From Tricholoma matsutake (Eukaryota; Basidiomycota; Agaricomycetes; Agaricales; Tricholomataceae): a stretch of 64,000 bases of DNA. Below the pieces are notes generated by a model, which saw only the letters and a program-made list of their open reading frames with translations, did no database searches and was not told the DNA's origin. The stretch is taken from the NCBI GenBank assembly GCA_026075535.2, contig AP026548.1:8804001-8868000 (forward strand). The letters are read 5' to 3'. The position numbers were made by a program, and so were the translations under genes. The stretch's first letter is position 1. Each line of letters begins with the position of its first letter. This document shows positions 11,895-22,515 of the stretch, one piece after another.

Positions 11895-13080
11895 TGATAG
11901 GTTGTCTTCTCAGCTCAAGGACCGATTCAACACTTTAGCATCATTCTAATCACATTGGCTAACTCCTACGACGTCCCAGATGCAGCCCAACACACTCTAT
12001 CGATCGCAATATCATATCAACCGTATCAAAACATCACCAGCGACATCGATAGTATCAAAAGACCACATCACACAACCTTAGGACTACCCAGAAAGTCCCT
12101 AAGATTCCCCTACATGACCACCAAACATCCCCGACCAACTTTGAACAAGCCACAACTGCGATCGACCATTGTCGACCATTGTCGAGGGTCATCGATCGAT
12201 ATCGAGAAACTACGAGCAACATTGGGCACTGCCTTTGTTATCTAAATGTTGGAAGACCATGCACTAGGACATATTCCAACTCGTGCTCAAACCTGCTGAT
12301 CATAGGTCAGCCTCGTTCCAAGTCCCTATTGTGCACAGAACCCGCTGGATGCATTATTGCGAGACTTAGCACAGTTTATACACAAAGGACAGTCTCTTTT
12401 AGTTCTTTCCTTTTATTACTCTTTCATCATATGATATATATATCTTTCTTGTTCAGATTCCAGTCTCCTTTATGGCCTTGTGCCTTAACTCATATCTTTT
12501 GCCTCATGTTCTACACATGTTTCTCATTCCATTTTAGGAAGTTTCTTTAAAACATATAAAACTCTGTAGTATCTACTTGGAAATAACAAGAAATCATCTT
12601 CACATATTGTCTCATATACAGTTCTAAGCATCTGATCGACTTTCTAAAACAATCTAAGTCTCTGCGGGTTTTCTCAATCGATGAGAAACCTCTGCGATCG
12701 TTGTGTCCTCGATCCTCCCTCGATCTGCTTGTCATTAGTTCTAGCAACCCTTCCAACACTTCATAGCAGTTTGCTGCACCCTTCATATACCATCGACCTA
12801 TCGAAAGGTCCCCATAATTCACATATCAACCACTGACGATAAAACTCATTCGCCATCGATCTTGTCAATTGCCCTCAATATTGATCAATACTCAATCAGA
12901 CCACAACAAATGCCTTTGTCTCTCATAACACTACCTTCATGACTAGTGTTAACTAGTAATCTTCTCAGAGGTTTGACCACAAACATTCAGAACGTCTCGC
13001 AACCCTCCTCTGACTCATCGCAAACATCATCGATTGCCTCATTGGCAGTTCTGGTGGTTTTCCCAGGTTGAGCATCATCA
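11895..13080 (+). repeat. 5' LTR of the gypsy element
   Basis: It begins TGATAG and ends ATCATCA (TG...CA) and matches 21055-22240 along its whole length without net indels. Most differences from the 3' copy are CG versus TG or CA. It abuts an ABC transporter exon on its left. Confidence 0.9.
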
Positions 13081-13084
13081 TTTT

Positions 13085-13102
13085 TGGAGCCCACCGCGAG
13101 GG
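13085..13102 (+). other. primer-binding site candidate
   Basis: Four bases after the LTR end, TGGAGCCCACCGCGAGGG starts with the TGG expected to pair with a tRNA 3' CCA. The matching tRNA cannot be named by eye. Confidence 0.5.
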
Positions 13103-13118
13103 TGTCTGAATCATTTCA

Positions 13119-15053
13119 TTGTTGGACCAACCTCGACTTCCTCGGCTTAGGCCAACACAAGCAAGAACCCTTCGCATTGATACTCGCCACGCCTTCGAAT
13201 CTCTCAAACAATTGGGAGATATTCTAATTCCAGTTTCCGAAGCAGAATCTACTCATCGTAGACTATTTCCTTCACCTATATCATCGCCTTCCACATCATC
13301 ATCTACTTCTTTGTCATCATCATCAACCTCTTCATTTATCCTTCCAACAACTTTGACACCTCTACCATCTATTACACAAGTCTTAACCCCTACCCCTAGA
13401 GTCATCGCATTCATGACTACCCAAACCACGATCCCAGCTTGTGGGCACTCGACCGCTCCGAAATTTGACCTGACTCAGCCTTGAGAGCTTCGATGATACT
13501 TCAAAGAGCTTGAACTATTATTCCTGACCTGCGGCGTTACCGAATTGAATCTCATGAAAAAACACGCTTGTCGCTACCTCGACATCAACTCATCAGAACT
13601 CTGGGAATCGCTTCCAGAGTATCAACCCGGCACATCATTCAACGAATTTAGAACAGCAGTACACAAACTCTATCCCGGCTCGGAAGACGATCACAAGTGG
13701 AGCATATTGGACATGGAAAAATTAGTGGGAGAACAGCTATGCATTGGGATATTCGACGCGAGCGATCTAGGAATGTATTATCGTGCGTTCTACAACATTA
13801 CTCACTTTTTGCGAGCAAAGAATAGGATCTCGGAAGCCAAGCAAAGCAGAGCTTATGTTCGAGGATTCCAACCCGGCTTATGGACTCGAATTGCTCGATG
13901 ACTCGAACTCAAATTCCCTGATCATTATCCCGATGATCCGTATCCACTCAATGACATTCACGACGCAGCAAAATTCATTCTAGCTGGCTCCAACCCATCG
14001 AACTCAGTAATCCACCAATCGACCTCTTCATCACACTTGACATTGAACGTCAGAAATACAGGCACCTCATCACCTGGAACTATTACAATCAAAACTGAAG
14101 ATCTAAATGTGATGTTTGAACGATTCGCTAGCACCATCGCTACGCATATCGCAGGTACTAAAAATCCTTGCACTAATTCAGCAGACAGACAGGCACATAT
14201 CGACACACTCCTTTGCATATTTTGCGGTTTATCTGGACATTTTATCCCTGACTGTATGGTTTGTCAGTCGTACCTGAACGAAGGGAAGTGTAAGCGAAAC
14301 GTGGAAGGAAAGATCGTACTTCCTAACGGACAATTCACCCCTCAAAGTATCCCTGGCAGGTTTATCAAGGAACGCATCGATGAATGGTGGAAACACAACC
14401 CAGATGCAACCCCAGCAGCAACACTTTTATTCAGCATCACACCATCGGCACCTTCGACTTCGACTAGTTCAACCTTGGCTGCGATCACTTTGATAACAGA
14501 GTCCGACGCTGTATCTATATCGGGATTGGAGACAAAAGGCATTTATCATAACTCGATGTTGACAGCTGACTCTGAAGATAGAATAGCAGCTCTTGAGCGC
14601 GAAATATTTGCACTTCGAAGTGGTCGACCATTTTTGCGTCCGAACAAAGAGGTTCAAAATTCGGTTCCAGCCACAACAACTCCCGTCCCTGCATCGTCAA
14701 CGTCTACTGGTATAGTCCCACCACCCTCAACATCTTCATTGACAACAGTCAACCCTTCAACTTCAACTACTGCTCCAACATCAACATCGACCACTTCGCC
14801 ATCAACCACCATACCCCCAATGCAAACCTCGGTACACCCATATGCATTGGTCAGGGAGAACGCTTATTTGCCACCACATGAAAGGAACTTCGCTGGTGCA
14901 TCAAAGGGTAAGGAAAAAGATGGACCATCGTATGCAACACAGGCACTGGTACAGAACGAGAAAATCATGCACGATATATTTGCGTGCTCGATGAAGATGC
15001 CGATCATCACGCTGACATCCGAAGAACTACTCTTGCTTTCACCAGAGGTTTGA
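13119..15053 (+). pseudogene. gypsy gag (capsid and zinc knuckle)
   Basis: One frame runs from 13119 through 15053, interrupted only by TGA codons at 13482, near 13491 and near 13899. The capsid-like part includes FKELELLFLTCG and YLDINSSELWESLP. The knuckle CIFCGLSGHFIPDC (CX2CX4HX4C, about 14216-14257) would bind the RNA genome. A Ser/Thr/Pro-rich segment follows. The first stop falls in FDLTQP-stop-ELR-stop-YFKELE, where Trp or Arg then Arg would be expected. Gag would assemble the particle in the cytoplasm. The true start codon is uncertain. Confidence 0.75.
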
Positions 15054-15234
15054 ACAAAATGGAGAGAACAGGTCACACCAAAACAAGTCCCACAATCCGG
15101 AAACAATGCAAGGAACATGTTTAGTCCCGACGTGATCATCGTGCCTGACCCATATCAGACTTATATTAGCAGTCTCTGACCCGGTGAAATCCCTCAGCCT
15201 TTCGTCGTCGCTAAAGAAACTTCATCGATTAGAT

Positions 15235-15620
15235 CAGTTATTATGGACGTCCATGGTAACAACCAGGTAGAAAGTGTCGTTGATCCCAGTTCCTCGATCA
15301 TATTGATGGGCCGAAGATGTTTGCCATGAACTCAGTCTAGCATACGACTCCTCAATTAGGCTTCCAAATGCAGTCTGCTAACAGGACTGTGGGCGAAACA
15401 CTCAGTTTAGCATGCAACGTACCCTGCGATCTCGGTGGAATCACCCTATACATGCAGATACATATTATTCGGGACCCGGCATACAATATTCTACTCAGAT
15501 GACCTTTCGACGTCTTAACGGAAAGTGTCATTAGGAACTATCGGAATGAAGCGCAAACCATCACGATATGCGATCCTAACTCAACTCGGACCACTACAAT
15601 TCCCTCAATACCTTGATCGC
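15235..15620 (+). pseudogene. gypsy aspartic protease
   Basis: The segment reads VVDPSSSIILMG, corresponding to the catalytic Asp region (D-P/S-S/G), and then in another frame NRTVGETLSLACN, RDPAYNILL, TGA, PFDVLTESVIRNY. The family motif at that point is LLGRPFD, so the TGA replaces Arg. At least two frame changes near 15320-15370 separate the parts. The protease would mature Gag-Pol. Confidence 0.65.
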
Positions 15621-16110
15621 ACCATCGTCGAAAAGTAGTTCGAGAGGATTTTCAGCGTTAGAGAATGAAATTTCGGAACAGTGCACTTTCATCATCTCGT
15701 TTGACTCTTCTAACTCCTCTATATTTATCGAGCACACTGCAAATATCCCCGAAATCGACTCCTCCGAAGAATTATCCACGACGCTTTCCGACTTATATTT
15801 ATCTGCATGCAACGAGTTCCACGTTCCTCGAAACGCCTCGATGGTGTTTATACCTATGTGACCCTCTTCATCGTCAGTTTCCCCTTCCTCAGTTATTTCT
15901 GACAATCCACAGTCTAGTTATTTATCGACGAAGAAAAAGTATAAACCAGTCACACAGAAGGTCTGCCCAATTGTGGCCGGACTACCCGATCATTTTAGAA
16001 TTATTTGACGCATAGAGGGCGATCCCCTCCAAGACATGCCTCCACTAAATCCCCATCCTCCGATATTCAAACCAACTCCTCGATATAACCTCGAATGCAA
16101 AAACATCATC
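15621..16110 (+). other. protease-RT linker region, decayed
   Basis: Short Ser-rich frames (for example 15613-15861) continue the polyprotein between protease and RT. No domain is recognised. Confidence 0.4.
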
Positions 16111-16158
16111 AATCGAAATCATCCAGGAGATTTCTTATGGCCTCAAGAATGAGACCTC

Positions 16159-19100
16159 ATGCATGACTTCATTCGAAACCAGCAAGCAGGGTTCACATGG
16201 ACCGAAAACAAACGAGGAAGGTTTCAACCCGATTTCTTCCCCCCTATTGAGTTCCCAGTCATCCTGCATACCCCTTGGGTCGAACGCAATATCCCCATAC
16301 CACCTGGTTTGTATGAACAAATTTGCGAGATGCTGAAAAAGAAGATCAAAGCAGGAGTCTACGAGTCATCAAACTCATCATACCAATCACGATGGTTTTG
16401 CATTGCGAAGAAAGATGCAAAATTGCTCTGAATTGTCCACAGCCTCGAGCCACTAAACCAAGTTACGATTCAGCACTCAGGCGTCATCCCGATCCCTGAG
16501 CATTTAGCCAAACAGTTTGGAGGACGTGCTTGTGGTGGAATGTTGGATTTATATGTTGCATTTGACGAAAGGCTCGTATCTGAATCCTCTCGAGATCTAA
16601 TGACTTTCCAGACACCATTCGGTGCACTTTGAATCATCACCCTACCGATGGGTTGGACGAACTCGGTTTCGATCCTACACGATGACGTAACTTTCATCCT
16701 ACAACCCGAGGTCCCTCACATCACAATCCCTTATATCGACGACACACCAGTGAAGGGTCCGAAATCGGAATATCAAATGATCGGTGGGTCTTATGAAATG
16801 ATCGTCGACAACTCAGGCATTCGACAATTCGTGTGGGAACACTTCGAGAACCTAAATCGCATCATCCAGCGCATGAAGTATTGTGGTGGGACGTTCTCTG
16901 GACCAAAATTATTTGCTTGTGTCCCCGAGATAATTGTTTTAGGTCATCGATGCAATATTCAAGGCCGAATGGCTGACCCAACGTGTATTGATAAGATCCA
17001 GAAATGGGGTCCGTGTCATACGCTCACAGAAGTTAAGGCATTCTTAGGAACAATTGGAGTTTGTCGAATTTTCATCCAGAGTTTCGCACATCGATCAGCT
17101 CTGCTAATCAATCTTACTCGAAAAGATGTGCCCTTCGAATTCGGCCCATCTCAGGTAGCAGCGCAAGAAGATCTCAAGCATGCGCTCCTAAACTCGCCAG
17201 CAATTTGAGCCATCGACTATACCTTGAACGCCCCAGTAATCCTTGCAGTCGACACATCGAGCATCGCCATTGGCTATTTCCTAATGCAATGCGACCGAGA
17301 TAACTCTCAAAAGCAATATTACAGTCGATTCGGCTCGATCATGCTCAACAACCATGAATCGCAGTTTTCGCAACCGAAACTTGAGCTTTATGGTCTATAT
17401 CGAGCCCTTGGGGCACTTTGTTTATACTTGATAGGGGTACGAAACCTTATTGTCGAGGTCGATATGAGGTATATTAAAGGCATGCTCTCAAATCCCAACA
17501 TCGCACCTAGCGCTAGCATAAACCGATGGATAGTCTCCATTCTAACGTTTCACTTCACCCTAGTTCATGTTGCAGGTACGCACCATGGACCAGACGGTCT
17601 TTCGCAATGTCCTTGACAAACCGAAGACAACGATGTCGAAGTAGAAGAAGAATTCAGTGACTGGATCGACAAACTACACGGTTTTGTTCACCAAATCAAC
17701 CCAATCTCGATTCAACCATTCCCCTCTCACATGACTTATCCCACTTTCACCCAAGCTTTGGATTTCAGTAAGGGGGAGGACGTTTCGTACGAAGACATAC
17801 CTAGATCGGACAAAGCAAAGAAAGACGTCGAACAATTACTGCTCGTTCATAAATGGTTAGACGATATGGTGCGACCCCCACATCTATCAGACACAGAGTA
17901 CGCTACCTTTGTGCGATATTGCACTGAGTTCTTCATAGATTCCGGCAAACTATGGCGAAAAGATCGTCATGGCAAACACAAGATCATCGCCATTCCAGAG
18001 CATTGCATCGATATTATCCGGTCGTCGCACGACCATATCAGCCACAAAATGATCTTCACCATGAAGTCTCACATCACACTACGATTCTGGTGGCCCAACC
18101 TGAAAGTCGATATCGCATGGTACATCCAAACGTGCCACTACTGTCAGTTGTGACAAACACAAAATCTTCTTATTCCACCAATCGTTGCCACACCCGCTCC
18201 TCTATTCGGAAAAGTCTATATCGACACAATGCACATGCCGCCTTCTGGTGGATATCGCTATATAGTACAAGGTCGATGTTCGATATCGTACTGGCTGGAG
18301 TTCAGGATGCTTCGCAAGGAAACAGCGAAGACCATCAGCGATTGGATCTTCGAAGAAATCATTTGTCGTTGGGGCTCGCTTTATGAGATTGTTACTGACA
18401 ATGGCGCAGCATTCCTTTCTGCTCTCGAGTATTTGTTGAAGTGATATCATATCAATCATATTCGGATAAGTGGGTACAATTCTCGTGCCAATGGCCTCGT
18501 CGAACGAGCCCACTTCGATGTACGACAATCGCTCTACAAGGCCGTCGATGGTGATCAAACTTGATGGTCGGTTGGGACCTACTTGGTCTTTTGGACAGAA
18601 CAGGTAACAGTTCGAAAACGAATGGGCTGTTCACCCTATTTTGCAATCACAGGTTCTCATCCACTCATCCCTCTCAACATTTCAGAAGTGACATATCTAC
18701 AACCACCACCTGATTCAATACTCTCCTCCACTGATCTCATCGCCCGACATGCAATCGCACTCCAGAAACGCTCAACCGATCTCGAGGTACTCTACTCTAG
18801 AGTCTACACCACTCGATGAGAAGCTGTGAAACGCTTCGAAGAAGTTCACAAGCGAATGATTCAAGACTACCATTTCGAAAAAGGTGACCTCGTACTCATG
18901 CGAAACACACAGATCAAAAAGGCTCTTAATCGAAAAATGCGAGCTCGATATCTCAGCCCACTCATAGTCATCGCAAGAAACTACGGTGGCGCTTATATTC
19001 TTTGCGAGCTCGACAGATCAGTTCTTCATCGACCAGTAGCAGCTTTCTGAATTGTACCCTATCTAGCACGGAAATCAATTCCCCTTCCTCCAAACTTCTT

Positions 19101-19197
19101 CAATATCGACGATCGTCAGCTCGAACAACTTCGAACAACATCAGACGTCGACAGAGACATCGACGAGGGCATTCCTGACCTCGACAAAGATGAATAA
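16159..19197 (+). pseudogene. gypsy pol: reverse transcriptase, RNase H, integrase
   Basis: A single frame of about 1012 codons ends at a normal TAA (19195-19197). RT contains IPYIDDTP, the catalytic YxDD box (about 16730). RNase H shows ILAVDTSSIAIGYFL and FSQPKLELYGL with its acidic residues. Integrase has a zinc-binding HHCC region (HDHISH ... CHYC, about 18025-18148) and the DDE triad in VYIDTMHMP, IVTDNGAAF and NGLVERAHF. No chromodomain follows. TGA interrupts the frame at 16429, 16630, 17206, 17614, 18151, 18442, 18562, 18817 and 19048. In most of these the context (KLL_IVHSLEP, GAL_IITLPM, AAF_IVPYLA) suggests Arg. No TAA or TAG occurs internally. The domains would copy RNA to DNA and integrate it in the nucleus. 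Confidence 0.9.
17762..17780 (+). promoter_or_regulatory. internal copy of the polypurine tract (possible central PPT)
   Basis: The 19-mer atttcagtaagggggagga here is identical to the tract next to the 3' LTR at 21036-21054. It lies in the integrase part of pol and codes FSKGED. Central tracts of this kind prime a second plus strand in lentiviruses and Ty1. That role here is inference. Confidence 0.6.
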
Positions 19198-19523
19198 ACC
19201 ATTTTTCTTTTCTTTTTCTACTTGCGATATTGAAACAAACTCTCGATTTTATAACAGTGTACTATTACAAGTCGCAATATTGTTCAAAACGTGTTCACGC
19301 AAGCTCAACGGGGTTTTTTGGCTATGAAGGAGTTCTGAGCCTTTCCCCTATGTCTTGTTTTGATGAATCATCTGTCTTACTTTCTTTTTTTTTCTCTCTT
19401 TCCTATGTTTCTTTGCATATATCTTACATTTCCTGGCTTTGATCGCACGCAATATTTCTCATTTCAACCTTATCTTGCTCAGACACAAGAAAAACAATAA
19501 AACTTAAACAATAAAACAAAATT
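19198..19523. other. spacer between pol and the antisense gene
   Basis: An AT-rich stretch with pyrimidine runs (19201-19220, 19380-19400). The two convergent coding units end on either side, so it probably holds both 3' ends. No gene seen. Confidence 0.4.
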
Positions 19524-20906
19524 CTACTGGGACTCCTCCCATTTCCTCTCTAACACCTCAATCTCCTCCATCAGCACTTCCACTTCCAACTTTTTTCGCA
19601 CCAGGACTTCCGCCAAATACTGACGACGGAGTCTTGCTGCATCCGACTGCGTCATCTCATCCTCCACCCCCATCAATGCCCCCTCAACCATACCCGTGAC
19701 CTCGGGTTTGACTTCTCACGCTCTCGCTTTCCCCTTCCCCTTCCCCTTGTCATTCTCAGCCAACTTCGCCTTTGCCTTTGTTGTGTGTTTCGGGCGCTCG
19801 TCAACTTTTGAGGGCCCAGCCTCCGCGTTTTGGATGGGCTGGATAGCCTGGATGCGTATCACTAAGTAATCATACAGATTAGCAATTGTATTGGTTATGC
19901 AGAAGAATCACTTACTACGTCTGGGAGTCGACAACTGCATTGACTCCGCATTATCCTTTGTAGCTCACTTGGAGCTTGCCTTCTTCCTTGACTCACCTCG
20001 TCGGAGTCCTCGCCTCGACACTCCCCCCCAGTAGCACCCCTGTAGCCCTTGAGTGCATCGCTTGCACTTTGGGGCACCCTCCTCGACGATACACTCCTGA
20101 GTTGTCCTTAGTCCGGCGCATTGATCACACTAAAGCAATATCGAAGGCATGATTAGCCTGAACGATATCGAAAATGATGACTTACTGGCCCATGGAAGGT
20201 GATCAGCTCACCTTCCTCTATGCGCACCCACTTTGTGACCGTGGGCTCCTCATCCAGTTCATCCTCACCTTCCTCCTCATCGTCCATCTCGTCTGCCTTC
20301 CTCTTCTCGATGATCTGCTCAACATCTGGTAGGTCATCGACCAGGGGTGCTGCTTTGTCCGCAGCCTCGTCCCGATCGATCGAGAGGTGCATCAGCTCGA
20401 GCGCAGCTGTACAATCGTGGAATTTATCCTTTGAAATGGTTTTGGCCCCGACTTCAGCCAAGAAAGCTCGATGCACCTCGACCAGCGCGTCTCGTCGTTC
20501 CTTGATCCTCTTTGCTTTTGCCTTGATGGCCACCTGCCAAGCCTCCCTCTCCTCCTCTCTCTTCCTCTCTTCCTCGACCTTCCTTGAATACTCCACAAAA
20601 AGATACTTCCCACCCCACAAAACCCAATCCTCGTGAGTGAATGGTACAAAGAGGCCGACTGCCTCGTCTAACGTCACCTGCACACGTTTGTCGCATGCCT
20701 CATCGAATGACCCGATCAGGTCGTCGTATTCAGCCTATCAAACGAGAGTAGGAAGCAGATAAACCCAAGAAAAGGGAAGGACATACCATTTTCTCACAAA
20801 AAACACGACCCCACACTTCAAAGTCCAACTCTTTGGCTTTGCCAGCCTCGGGCATCGATTTCGCCTGTTTGAGGATGGGAAGAGCAAGTTTGGCGAGGAT
20901 AGACAT
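19524..20906 (-). pseudogene. antisense four-exon gene: zinc-cluster, coiled-coil protein carried by the gypsy element
   Basis: The minus strand splices as 20787-20906, 20186-20734, 19916-20129 and 19524-19861, with GT-AG introns of 52, 56 and 54 nt. All junctions stay in phase, giving about 406 codons. Residues 1-80 are ordinary sequence (MSILAKLALPILKQ), about 90-140 are charged and coiled-coil-like, and about 165-205 are acidic (DDEEEGEDELDEE). Residues 224-255 form a cysteine cluster CX2C-X8-C-X8-C-X2-C-X6-C followed by YW, like a binuclear zinc cluster. The C-terminus is basic and then heptad-like. Two in-frame TGA codons (19965-19967 and 19716-19718) stand where CGA Arg is plausible, so this copy is probably dead. 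It is transcribed against pol. A DNA- or RNA-binding accessory role is inference. Confidence 0.7.
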
Positions 20907-21035
20907 GTTGTTGAGGAGATGGAAGGAAGAGATCAAATGAAAAGAGAAAAGTTCAAACCACGACACGTCTTAAATCAGCAATCAACAATGTCACATGACC
21001 TGGTTACTTCGGCTTGACTGACCGGGACGGTCAGA
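20907..21035. promoter_or_regulatory. likely promoter region of the antisense gene
   Basis: These 129 bases separate the antisense ATG from the polypurine tract. The promoter may extend into the 3' LTR. No motif is certain. Confidence 0.3.
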
Positions 21036-21054
21036 ATTTCAGTAAGGGGGAGGA
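21036..21054 (+). other. 3' polypurine tract
   Basis: agtaagggggagga directly precedes the TGATAG start of the 3' LTR, as expected for the plus-strand primer. An identical 19-mer occurs inside pol at 17762. Confidence 0.85.
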
Positions 21055-22240
21055 TGATAGGTCATCTTCTCAGCTCAAGGACCGATTCAACACTTTAGCA
21101 TCATTCTAATCACATCGGCTAACTCCTACGACATCCCAGACGCAGCGCAACACACTCTATCAATCGCAATATCATATCGACCGCATCGAAACATCACCAG
21201 TGACATCGATAGTATCAAAAGACCACATCGCACAACCTTAGGACTACCCTGAAAGTCCCTAAGATTCCCCTACATGACCACCGAACATCCCTGACCAACT
21301 TCGAACAAGCCACAACCGCGATTGAGCATCGTCGAGCATCGTCGAGTGTCATCGATCGATATCGAGAAACTACAAGCGACATCGGGTGCCACCTTTGTTA
21401 TCTAAATGGTGGAAGACCATGCACTAGGACGTATTCCAACTTGTGCTCAAACCTGCTGATCATAGGTCAGCCTCGTTCCAAGTCCCTATCGTGCACAGAA
21501 CCCACTGGATGCATTATTGCGAGACTTAGCCCAGTTTATACACAAAGGACAGTCTCTTTTAGTTCTTTCCTTTTATTACTCTTTCATCATATGATATATA
21601 TATCTTTCTTGTTCAGATTCCAGTCTCCTTTATGGCCTTGTGCCTTAACTCATATCTTTTGTCTCATGTTCTACACATGTTTCTCATTCCATTTTAGGAA
21701 GTTTCTTTAAAACATATAAAACTCTGTAGTATCTACTTGAAAATAAAAAGAAATTGTCTTCACATATCGTCTCGTATACAGTTCTAAGCATCTGATCAAC
21801 TTTCTAAAACAATCTAAGTCTCTGCGGGTTTTCTCGATCAACGAGAAACCTCTGCAATTGTCGCATCCTCGATCCTCCCTTGATCCTCTCGTCATTAGTT
21901 CTAGCAACCCTTCCAACACTTCATAGCAGTTTGCCACACCCTTCGTATACCATCGACCTATCGAAAGGTCCCCATAATTCACATATCGACCATCGACGAT
22001 AAAACTCATTCGCCGTCGATCTCATCGATCGCCCTCGATATTGATCGATACTCGATTGGACCATGACAAATGCCTTCATCTCACATAACACTACCTTCAC
22101 GACTAGTGTTAACTAGTGATCTTATCAGAGGTTTGACCACGAACTTTCGGAACGTCTCGCAACCCTCCTCTGATTCATCGCAAACATCATCGATTGCCTC
22201 ATCGGCAGTTCTGGTGGTTTTCCCAGGTTGAGCATCATCA
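21055..22240 (+). repeat. 3' LTR of the gypsy element
   Basis: 1186 bp, starting TGATAG and ending ATCATCA. It is the direct repeat of 11895-13080. At many positions it keeps CG where the 5' copy has TG or CA, and at some the reverse. Confidence 0.9.
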
Positions 22241-22261
22241 GCATTGTCGTCTCCTATCCCT

Positions 22262-22515
22262 GCACCTGGGCGCCGTTCCACCCACGTTCCACCCCACAAG
22301 CAGTTGCTCGTGAGGCTGGGGGTGGGTGGCTTGTTGTTGTTGTCATTCCACCCGCAATCCACCCCATGAGCAGTTGCTCGTGAGGCTGGGGGCGGGTGGT
22401 GTGTCGTTGTCGTCTCCTGTCCCTGCGCCTGGGCGTCATTCCACCCACGATCCACCCCACAAGCAGTTGCTCATGAGGCTGGGGGTGGGTGGCTTGTTGT
22501 CATTTGTCGCTGTCG
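22262..22515. repeat. tandem repeat, three copies of about 80-90 bp
   Basis: Three units share gttccaccca(c/t), ccaccccacaagcagttgctc and gtgaggctggggg(t/c)gggtgg, near 22270, 22345 and 22435. The copies differ partly at CpG sites. The minus strand reads as Pro/Thr/Asn-rich frames, but coding is not established. Confidence 0.7.

Larger units (their letters stand above)
11895..22240 (+). mobile_element. Ty3/gypsy LTR retrotransposon with an antisense accessory gene
   Basis: Two direct repeats of equal length (1186 bp) bound an internal region with gag, protease, reverse transcriptase, RNase H and integrase in the Ty3/gypsy order. A primer-binding-site-like TGG follows the 5' LTR and a polypurine tract precedes the 3' LTR. 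Between the pol stop (19197) and the 3' LTR lies a minus-strand spliced gene. The pol frame has nine internal TGA codons and no frameshift, so the copy is dead but little rearranged. The 5-bp flanks (tgcgg and gcatt) do not match, so the target duplication has been lost or the ends were recombined. Confidence 0.92.

Noticed and set aside
16159..19197. Stop-codon reassignment of TGA as an explanation for the open pol frame
   Set aside because: The two intact host genes lack internal TGA, and the LTR pair independently shows CpG transitions, so decay is the simpler explanation.
20199..20636. Plus-strand Ser-rich frame of 145 codons
   Set aside because: It is the complement of the charged exon of the antisense gene, which has splice sites and a cysteine cluster. 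The Ser run is a shadow of Asp/Glu codons.
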